Of a stretch of 64,000 nucleotides of DNA, positions 27,538 through 35,773 are shown in pieces. Both the position numbers and the translations under genes were made by a program. Under the pieces are notes generated by a model. It made no database searches, was not told the DNA's origin, and saw only the letters and a program-made list of their open reading frames with translations. This stretch comes from Siderastrea radians (lineage: Eukaryota > Cnidaria > Anthozoa > Scleractinia > Rhizangiidae). The stretch is from the NCBI GenBank assembly GCA_964017195.1, contig OZ024887.1, positions 959,501-1,023,500 of the forward strand. The letters are read 5' to 3'. Within the stretch, counting starts at the first letter, position 1. Each line of letters begins with the position of its first letter.

Positions 27538-28047
27538 ATAATTTGGGGCCATCGCTATTTCTTCGAGCTCATGCAATTCAATTGCGGTAACATCAGACAC
27601 TTCCCATATAAGGTATGATTGACGGAAGCGTATTGCAAAGTGCTTAAAGGTGTTTTGAAAAGAAAAGTCGCGTAGTGATGAAAATGCTGGTAAATGTCCC
27701 GTATGATTACGACTCCATCATGCACTATGACAAGAGGGCGCTGGCTAAGTGGCCATGTCTGACAACTATCAAACCGAAGAAAGCTGGTGTTTCCATAGGA
27801 TTCAAATAGCATCTCAGTGGCCTTCATCATGGTATCTCTTATGCAATTGCCCACCGAAGCACTAACTGTGACGGTTCCGTAAATGAACGGCCAGTACAGT
27901 TAAGTTTTCTCAATTAAAATTTATTTCACTGTTTCAGTCTAATATTCCGTGCTTATTTATTTCACATGTCTAGTGAAGTGCACGCTTTACATTTAAGTAT
28001 TAATAGTTGTGCATTTTGAATTGAAAACAATCAGATAGCCCATTTCC

Positions 28048-28206
28048 GAGTTGTCTTGTACCTCTTTTTCAAAGCGAGTCTTGGTCCATAGCCTTTCATA
28101 TAAAAATGAGTTTTCATTCACATGCAGATAAAACTCATTTTCATATGAAAGGTTTTGCACGAGGCCTCGTTTTGAAAAGGAGGCACAAGATAATTCGGAA
28201 ATGACC
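28048..28206. mobile_element. ~160-bp inverted-repeat MITE
   Basis: Left arm CCATTTCCGAG, CTTGTACCTC, CCTTTCATAT, AAATGAGTTTT pairs with the right end (AAAACTCATTTTCATATGAAAGG, here split, then GGCACAAGATAATTCGGAAATG). Each arm is about 70 bases with a short loop. Confidence 0.8.
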
Positions 28207-29410
28207 TATTCCACCCTTTTGATATTGAAACTAAACGACCTCTATTAAGTTAAGGAAAGTTTAGCTCTGTCCATTTGGTGTTCGTGTTAAAGTGATTCGA
28301 TTGTATTTTAATTCCAGATTGCTGAATATTTTACAAATACTCCGGCATTGTCAACTGGCAAATGCACGACACAAAATGAAAGATCATCTATGATCAAAGA
28401 TGACCAGTGATCACAACTTAAAAACAAAACCGTACTGGGCCCGGTTGTTCAAAACACGGTTAAGCTAAACCAGGGTTAGTGTCAATTTTTAATTCACTTT
28501 AAAACCATAACGACGTGGATTCCAGAAAATTATTTTCACGTAACAATTTGACTTTGGCTACTTTCAAATTGTCACCGAAAATTAGCAGTGATATTGCTTT
28601 ATAAACAAGAGAATCAGAAACCTTGGACAACATTTAACCCAGGATTAGCACCAATCGGCTTTCGAACAACCGGTCCCTGGGTTACTGATCCCGTTACCAG
28701 AGATTACGTAACTCCCACCTACTTACGTGTAAGGGGCTAAAACCTAGTGCGAGTTCCGCGAAACATTTCGCAAAAACATAACTTTTAAATATTGCCATAA
28801 GAATTACCCTAAGGAAAGCCCTGCAATGCTTGTGTGCTTCCTCTGAGTCTTGGTCCAGTTGTGTTGGATCCAGCAAGGTTTAGCCTCTTATACAGGATGA
28901 GGTATGGTGAGTTAATCCCTAAGGTTGGCAAAAATTGGTAAAAATTTGATGGATTTCGATCATATTTCATTCTTAACACGTTCCAGCAATTTGAGGCCTA
29001 CTCCTTGTAAATATGGCTAGTGGTAAGCCACCTCTACAATTTTCTTTCGACCAAATGCATGGGTGCTCCATTGCGTACTCCGAGAAACTGATATGACTTC
29101 AAAATACACGAACCAATATATTATACAGGGTAAGTTTGATGATATAACGTGATGAAGTGATTTGAGCGATTTCGGTTCGCCCTTTTTTTTTTTTTCAATG
29201 AACCACTCCCTCTTCTTGGAAATGGTCGCTGTTTTCTCAACGCAAGGTCATCATTCTTCCGTTACTTTTGTTACCTCTTGTGGTGCCACCTAAGAAAAGA
29301 ATTAATCCTCAATTAATTGAAAGAAAATTAGTTACTATATATATATTTACGGAACATTTTGGTTTTTGGTTTTGTTGCGGAATTGAACGTTTTTCGTTTC
29401 GTATCTGTAG
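28207..29410. other. Intergenic, no gene seen
   Basis: No supported gene. The minus-strand frame at 28694-28876 has a few LDPTQLDQDSEEAHKH-type residues but no domain I can name. Confidence 0.4.
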
Positions 29411-29701
29411 TATGGTGGCCGAGAACTGCCAATAAAAAATTCAAATATTTTTTTGTAATCAGTGTAAGTTAAGTGAGAAATAAAATACAAAATATATGAA
29501 AAAATAAAGTAAAATGAAATAAGAATTAAAAGTGAAATAAAATTAAATCTAAAAGTACATAGAATTGAAAAGTAAAACCATTTTACTTTCTCGTTAAACT
29601 AAAGTGAAAATACAGCCCAAAGTGAAACAAAGTTCGAAATGCAAATGAAAGTGATTTCGCCATTGCCGAGCGCTGCCACTACCATCGTGCCATGCGCGCT
29701 T
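29411..29701 (+). repeat. Left terminal inverted repeat
   Basis: Matches the right TIR in reverse complement over its full length, from TATGGTGGCCGAG to CCATGCGCGCTT, with small indels. A/T-rich middle with AAGTGAAATAAAATTAAA-type runs; the inner third (GCTGCCACTACCATCGTGCC) is GC-rich and probably contains the integrase promoter. Confidence 0.93.
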
Positions 29702-29735
29702 CATAAGCTATGCGCCTGCGAGGTTATTAGCCAAT

Positions 29736-32108
29736 ATGGCGGATAATCGTGAGGCTACGTGGACTGACGACGAGAACCTGAAAGAAGCTTTAACTCGATA
29801 TGTCCAGCAAGGCTTGAATAGATCGGAAGCACTGGATTTCCTTAAGCGCGACTTTCCAGATTATCCATGGGGTATTCGTTCCCCTGACAGACGACTTCGT
29901 CACTTTAACATTTTTTACAGTGATAGGAGTGTTGAAGTTGACGAAGTGAAACAGGCGGTGGAGAAGGAGCTTGAACGTCCTGGTAAGCTGCTAGGATACA
30001 GAGCTATGCACAAGAAGATCCGATTAGAGCACGGACGGAATGTTACCAGAGACCAAGTTTACGATGTGATGACTGAACTGGATCCACAAGGTCTCGAAGC
30101 CCGTGGTAATGTTGGAGCCAAGAGGCAGCGAAAGAAAGGAAACTTCACCACCCGTAGTTCCAACTGGCATGGGTCCATTCTTTGCATGGACACGATAAGT
30201 TTATGGGGTATCAAAACTCAACATTTCCATTAGCAGTGTATGGCTGTATGGATACAGCTAGTAGAAAGCTTTTGTGGTTGAAAATCTGGGTTTCCAATCA
30301 TGATCCCAGATTAATCGGAAGATGGTATCTAGAACATTTATATGAAACTAGGATCATTTCTGCAATGTTAATAGTAGATAAGGGAACTGAGACAGGCACC
30401 ATGGCCACAATGCATGCTTTCCTTCGCAGACACAACAGTGATATGGATCCTCATGAAACAGTTATTTATGGCCCTTCAACCTCAAATCAGGTTTGGTAGT
30501 GTTCTTTTCGTTTTGTAACTGAGGCAATTCGGTAGAAAGTGAGTGGGGAACAGGTTATTCACCAGAATATTGGGGAGGGCTAGGGAATGGGAGGGGGTCA
30601 GAACGTCCCACTTCCTGCATTTTCTCCTCCTGCTTCCCGTACCCCTCTAACCACCCCTCCCCTCCCACACACACACTCGACATGAATAAAATTTCATTAA
30701 AAATGCAATATGCATAATGGCTCCACCTGACTACAACTACCACTATAGCCCAGCTTTTGTTTTGAAATATCAATTTGGGCAAATCGTATTGAAACCCCAC
30801 TGTGGTGTCAATATTTCAAAATTTTAAGACAAAAATGGAGAACATATGAATTGTGGTATCGGTCAGGTTTTGTATTTAATACTTCCATTTTGTAGATTGA
30901 AAGATGGTGGAAGGAATTACACGAGAGGATGGAAAAGTATTTTAAAGATGATTTGCGTTGGCTTAAAGATCAAGGCCATTATGACCCGCACAATGACTTA
31001 GATAGGTATGTCCAATGATTTGTAACTGAGGCAAAGTTGTGTTTGGGACCTTTTTGAACCTCTTTACTCAGTTATTAATTATTGGAAGGAATCTCACGTT
31101 CTTCTTGACATAATTTACTGTATTTGCATACGGAAGTATCGCTTCATCACTGCTTTCAAACATAATATTCAAATTTTTTGGCAGATTGCTCTTGGCCTTC
31201 ATCATGGTATCTCTTATGCAGAAGGAGTTAGATATCTTCAGAGAAACAGTGTGGAACACACACAGGATCCGAGCACAGAAAGACACTGCACTTCCAGATG
31301 GTATAACAGACCACATCTATAACTTCCCTGAGAAGTATGGCCTCGAAGAATGTAGTATGTGCTATAATACCCTTGTTGCTTTATAAATATGGAAAATAAA
31401 CTTGGAACCAGTACTTTTATTCAAGAAATTAATGTTGCACATTTCAAATTTAGATTTAGTGGCCATATCATTAGAAATATCTGGGGTTACCATGACTGAC
31501 AGTTCATCATTATTGCTCTCAGACAAAATGCCGTTGATGACAATATAGGAACTTGTTGCAAAGGTGAAATTTATTTCCTAGGGCAGTTTTTCTATGGTAC
31601 ACTGTATGGCTAGATGTACATGATGCTCATTGGTCAACATATTCTGCCTTCTAGGGGAATTATTCTGGGATGAAGAAATGAACAATGCAACAATACTCCT
31701 GACATCCAAGCATGGGGATCCCATGGCCAATATTAACAGAAAGCAAATGAAAAATTTGAAGGGGTTTCCAGCCTCTGAGTTAATGCATGTGACAAATGGT
31801 TATTGTTTGAGATAGCAAAATTAAATAAACAAACAAATAAATAAATAAATATACAGATAGATAGTCAATAAAAGTATCAATAAAGTAAAACACTGCCATT
31901 AATTTCTTGAACAGGTTTACCAGTTACTGAGGAACAACTCAAAGAGGTGGCAACTGAATCTGGTGTTTTGAACATTCCAGATGATTTTCTCACACCAGAA
32001 TTTAGAGAAGAATGTGAACGCATCATTCCTGATAACGACACCACTAAACCAGATGAATGGAAAGATGCCTATATGTATTTAAAGCAGACCTTCACACTTT
32101 CAGTGTAA
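29736..32108 (+). pseudogene. Retroviral-type integrase/transposase, four exons, frameshifted
   Basis: Presumed transposase of the surrounding element. ATG at 29736 follows the TIR closely. Exons: 29736-30490, 30896-31005, 31185-31354, 31915-32108, all GT-AG. An N-terminal DNA-binding-like region (about residues 1-110) is followed by an rve-type core: GHDKFMGY, PLAVYGCMDTASRKLLWL, LIVDKGTETG, then QIERWWKELHE formed across the first intron. The second Asp to Glu spacing is 38 residues. It resembles the integrase-core proteins (rve-like) common in coral and fish genomes. Two lesions: a frameshift near 30165-30170, since exon lengths sum to 3n+2, and LHGHDK where family members have LDGHDK or IDGYDK, which removes the presumed first catalytic Asp. 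The end FTLSV is natural-looking. Confidence 0.85.
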
Positions 32109-32505
32109 AATAATCAAAACATGTCATGAAAATATGGTTTATTTGTAAATTTGATAACTATCATGAAATGCAACAACTGTATTAACAACAATATATCAAA
32201 CATATCATCTATAAAAAATTTTGTTCCTAATATGCTTTTCATTTTCTAATAAGCAATATTCAAATTGCATCTCTTACTTAATACAATAATAACATAAGAT
32301 AACAAAAAAAATCAGATCTGGCTGTATACTAGTAAATAAATACAAACATCAGGATTACAATTGAATCAACTGTATCGATGTAATCAATGTTACATTGAAT
32401 CAATGTTAGACAACAACAGGAACAGCAAACAATTTCTCCTTCACATATCCTTGTCACATATGTCCTTCATGTAGCCTTGTTACATATCTTTTGGTGAAAA
32501 GTGAC
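32109..32505. other. Spacer between the convergent 3' ends inside the transposon
   Basis: AT-rich, non-coding. It separates the integrase stop (32108) from the alpha-kinase stop (32506). Confidence 0.6.
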
Positions 32506-32623
32506 CTATGATGGTACCGAATTAAGTCCCAAAAGTTTACAATACTTGTTGCACTGGTGTATTTCAAAAAATTTCTTCATAGCTATTTCAGACAAATTCC
32601 CAGTACAGAATTGGTATGTACTA

Positions 32624-33060
32624 TCCCCGGGGGGGTGGGGGGGCACTCGACAAAGTTTTATATGGAGAGGCTCCGCCCCGAGGTCCAACCCCTTACCCTT
32701 TTATATAGCATTTTTGACAGAAAAAGTACCCCTTTCGTATACCTTCCATTGAAAAATGGTACCCCTTTCACATACCTACTTAAGAACGCTGCATCCCTTT
32801 TCTAAACCCTTAGAAGGAAGTGTTCTTGTCGTTTTCATGTAGCGTTTAATAAATTAAAATGATACAGTCATAAGGTCCGTCTACTGGAAATATTTTAATT
32901 AAAGGCTCTCTTAAATACCTGAATGGCAGATTTCCCTACCCTTTCATATACTTCGGCTCGTGAATTTTCTCCCCTTTTACATACCTGAAGCCTGAAAAAG
33001 GTACCCCTTTCGGGCGAAGACTCCCCGTATAGGTCATTATAGGGAGTACGCCCCCCGGGA
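32624..33060. mobile_element. 437-bp MITE with TA target inside the kinase exon
   Basis: The ends TCCCCGGGGGGG and (reversed) TCCCGGGGGGCGT are flanked by TA (32622-32623, 33061-33062). The inside holds repeated ACCCCTTTC.TATAC words in both halves. Excision with one TA restores the alpha-kinase frame exactly, which confirms the borders. A TA target suggests mobilisation by a Tc1/mariner-type transposase (inference). Confidence 0.9.
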
Positions 33061-33856
33061 TACCATCATCGCTTAGTAAATCTAATGATGCAATTTCTGG
33101 ATCATAGAGTGTGTACCCAGCACCCTGTATGTCTAGAACAATAAGCTTTCCCTCAGATTTCTCATAAGTAAAGTGCACAAAGGCCTGTGCCTTGTCACAA
33201 ACTGTACCCTCTTCACATACTTCACCATTATTGTTCATGTACTTAACAAAGTCACCTTTAATAAACTCTTCAATTGAAACAAACGCCCCACTGTCCGTCT
33301 TCCCAATGAATACCTTTTTATATTCAAATGTTGGGCCAAACCCTGTCAGCTCCTCTTTTTCAATTTGCTCCTTCAATTGCCAAATTGACAAATTGCGGGC
33401 TAAGTAATGCATTTGCTCTGACTTCTTTGTGTGACTTTCTTCTGTTTCTTTTCTTGCTTTAATAACTTCTGAGGCACTCTTGAGGTATTTCTTGATGACC
33501 CATGTCACTTCTTTGAATCCCTCTGTTATGCTAGCGGCCTTGAAAGCTTGCCGAAATCCACCAGAAGCAAATGGTGTCTCAGCTACCAAAAATTCTGCCT
33601 CCACTGGTACATTGGACCATTGCATGTGGTCAAAATCAAACTTATAGAAGATAATGACAGTGGAACTCCTTTTGGATATGACTTTCCCCAGCTTAAGCAT
33701 ATCCTGAATGGACAAACTCTTAGGGTAAAATTTAATTGAGCAAACTTTTTTGGGGCTTGGTAATGATGCAGCACTTCCTCTTGGATTGTCATCATACCTT
33801 GTTTTCTTGGTCTTTAGCACATGTGAGAAAGAACAGAATTACAAGAAAAATATTAA

Positions 33857-34057
33857 AGGCCTGATTACTCAGGCAATTTTTGTTGCACAACTCAATGCAA
33901 TTTTTGTCACACTTTGAGCTACAACTTCAATATCGCGCATGTAAACCACCTGCGATTTCAGCACAATTTTATTGCCAGTGTTTCAAATCTGCTTAAAACT
34001 TAAGCGCGACAAAAATTGCATTGACTTGTTGACAAAAATTGCCTGTGTAAACAGGCC
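33857..34057. mobile_element. ~200-bp MITE with TTAA target in the kinase intron
   Basis: TTAA on both sides (33853-33856, 34058-34061) and ends AGGCCTGATTACTCAGGCAA against the reversed GGCCTGTTTACACAGGCAA, both leading into AATTTTTGT. A TTAA target fits piggyBac- or Kolobok-type mobilisation. Confidence 0.85.
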
Positions 34058-34956
34058 TTAAGAATGAGTCCATCAATACCAAGTGAAATCATCTTTCGCA
34101 CTCTCCCCCACCAATTTACAGAAAAGTTATTTTGTCAATGAGAAAATAGTCACCTTGTTTGTGTATACAATTACAATATCTCCACAGAAGGGTTTAAAAA
34201 GAGTATCAAGGCCTGCCCACATGGCAACATCAAAAAATATTTTCTCTATTTTCAAGATAAGGTTGATTTAACCAAATATCTTGTTAACCTTTACAACTAA
34301 AGCATACTGATTTTGGATCAAAACCCAGTTTTTTTCTTAACCCCTTAAAAAGGCCAACTTAGTTCCTACATGTAACCTCATTAGGAATATTTAAAGATCA
34401 AAGGCACCGTCAGAGCAACCCTCTACAGGTCTTTCGCCAAACTCAAGCTGTATATGTGATCATTCATTTTAGTGCACCGATATTAAGCTCAAGTACGTGT
34501 TGTCATTTACCTTGTGCAGCTCTTTTTCGTGTTCTTCATCATCCTCATTTGATGCCTCGACATCTGTCGTTTTAATAAAACGCTCATAGAACACTTTATG
34601 GTCTGGAACTTGGCACAGCTTCTTACAAGACGGCCCACGTTCACCGGCTAGAACATCGCAAACCATATCTTTATCGATTTGAGCGGCAAAGTACTTCTGA
34701 CAAGCTTCTATTACGTTGTCAAAAGTTATCTCGTCGAATTCGAAAGGGACAAATTCTCCGGGCCCGATCCGCGTATACTTCTGTTGCTTTCCCGTCACTT
34801 CCGAACTCATCCTCTGCACAATTATTTCCTGTTTTGCTTCTACGGATTCTCCAACCGGCCGCTTGCCCTTGGCAGTTCTTTTCTGCCTTTGTCTGTTTTG
34901 GAACTGCCTCCACTCCGCCATTTTGTGAGCTACCACGTGCTCCGCTGTGTTGTTTT

Positions 34957-35270
34957 AAGCGCGCATGGCACGATGGTAGTGGCAGCGTCTCGGCCATGGC
35001 GAAATTCACTTTCACTTGCATTTCGAATTTCGTTTGAAATTGATTTCATATTTCACTTTGGGCTGTATGTTCACTTATGTTTAACTAGAAAGTAAAATGG
35101 TTTTACTTTTCAATTCTACGTACTTTTAGATTTAATTTTATTTCACTTTTAATTTTTATTTTATTTTACTTAATTTTTTCATATGTTTTGTATTTTATTT
35201 CTCACTTAACTTACACTGATTACAAAAAAAATATTCGAATTTTTTATTGGCAGTTCTCGGCCACCATACA
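34957..35270 (-). repeat. Right terminal inverted repeat
   Basis: Reverse complement of the left TIR, about 85-90% alike by eye, slightly longer. Its inner edge lies 35 bases upstream of the alpha-kinase ATG, so it probably holds that promoter. Confidence 0.93.
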
Positions 35271-35773
35271 CTGTAGACTTCAAAATAGTGGAAAGATTCT
35301 TACTAAATAACGACTTTGTATTCACGCTTTTAAACAACTGATGCATGCATGCGCAACAGTTTAAACTTTGCAAATTATCTGGACAGGTACAGAGTTGGTT
35401 AAGCCTCCACGGTGATTTAAGTAAGAGCAGCTAATATCAAAAAGCTGATGTGGCCGTGTTATTAAGTTATTAAATTCTTCTAGATTAAGAATTTAAAAGC
35501 CTAGCATTAATGAATAATTCAACGCCTCTAGACTTGTCAATGTCTCTGAAATAGAGCCGAAATTTTGCATTTCATTCATACTTATCTTGTAATAAACCAA
35601 AACTGTTTTTTTTATAATAATCTTATTTCTAGGCCTCGCATTTTTTATTTTGTATTCTTAACTGTGAAATGGCTCTGGATTAAGGTTACCGGAGCTGAAA
35701 AGGCAAGAGTGAACACATTTTGAAAAACAAAAGAACTAACTGTATCTAAAAGGACTTCATTTTTAACGCTTAC

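Larger units (their letters stand above)
24710..27606. mobile_element. IS630/Tc1-mariner-like transposon remnant with nested insertions
   Basis: The ends are TGGGAAGTG..TGATGTTACC and GCAATTGAATTG, matched reversed at 27573-27606, with TA on each side, the Tc1/mariner target. Inside, 24760-24900 encodes a helix-turn-helix (YPVNLRWRVIYSLVRGF, then DVSRILHV) and 26925-26988 a second one (ISVPSINPFVKKMGFTCKR), the two DNA-binding modules expected in that order in an IS630-type transposase. A Harbinger-like MITE separates them and no DDE domain remains. It lies in the last surviving intron of astacin C. Confidence 0.7.
17330..27809 (+). pseudogene. Astacin-family metalloprotease C, eroded and split by transposons
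   Basis: Exons homologous to B in order: 17330-17506 (propeptide, then KWPGGIVPYTL), 23068-23215 (EWETKTCLKFVPRTNETDY; 148 bases, as in B), 23345-23448 (CYSYVGRIG, IQHEIEHAL), 23898-23978 (HEQSRPDRDDYVEII), about 27650-27809 (VPYDYDSIMHY, then stop after GFK). Damage: the exon 2 donor position reads A|GC and abuts a LINE; the exon 3 donor reads GG|GC where B has GG|GT; exon 5 carries three extra residues, so the third zinc His of HExxHxxGxxH is displaced and the Gly is lost; the last exon stops about 20 residues early and its first part no longer aligns. No signal-peptide exon found. GC-AG splicing cannot be excluded. Confidence 0.75.
32506..34921 (-). pseudogene. Alpha-type protein kinase, two exons, split by a MITE
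   Basis: Atypical Ser/Thr kinase of the alpha-kinase (MHCK/eEF2K/VWKA) fold. Exon 1 (34921-34511) encodes a basic head (FQNRQRQKRTAKGKR) and an acidic end (NEDDEEHEKEL). Exon 2 (33811-32506) carries the domain: PFASGGFRQAFKA (nucleotide loop), VTWVIKKYL (catalytic Lys), EEFIKGDFVKYMNNNGEV, AFVHFTYEKSEGKLIVLDIQG and LYDPEIAS. The zinc-binding tail NLSEIAMKKFFEIHQCNKYC, then KLLGL, is cut off by a 437-bp MITE at 32624-33060. Without the MITE and one TA, the frame is continuous and the protein would be 425 aa. As it stands the frame runs ~45 codons into the MITE, so the zinc tail is lost. ATG chosen at 34921, 36 bases inside the right TIR. Confidence 0.9.
29411..35270. mobile_element. 5.86-kb TIR transposon carrying an integrase and an alpha-kinase
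   Basis: The ends TATGGTGGCCGAGAACTGCC and its reverse complement start inverted repeats of 291 (left) and 314 (right) bases. The 6-bp word CTGTAG flanks both sides (29405-29410, 35271-35276). Inside lie two convergent genes: a retroviral-type integrase (plus) and an alpha-type kinase (minus), each starting within ~40 bases of the inner TIR edge. A 6-bp duplication, long TIRs and an rve-type integrase recall Polinton/Maverick, Ginger or IS3EU elements, but size and cargo differ from Polintons. At the right end two bases (CA) lie between the TIR and the duplication, so the outer border is known to within 2 bp. Confidence 0.9.

Noticed and set aside
28694..28876. Possible terminal exon of the GABA-B-like receptor beyond the transposon
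   Set aside because: Contains an acidic stretch but no clear acceptor and no similarity I can support.
31630..31815. Frame FWDEEMNNATILLTSK in the last integrase intron
   Set aside because: Splice phases join exon 3 (ending GLEEC) to the exon at 31915 (LPVTEEQL) directly, as in relatives; this frame is not needed and shows no domain.
29411..35270. Polinton/Maverick identity for the 5.86-kb element
   Set aside because: The 6-bp duplication and integrase fit, but there is no polymerase B, packaging ATPase, protease or capsid gene, and the element is far too short.
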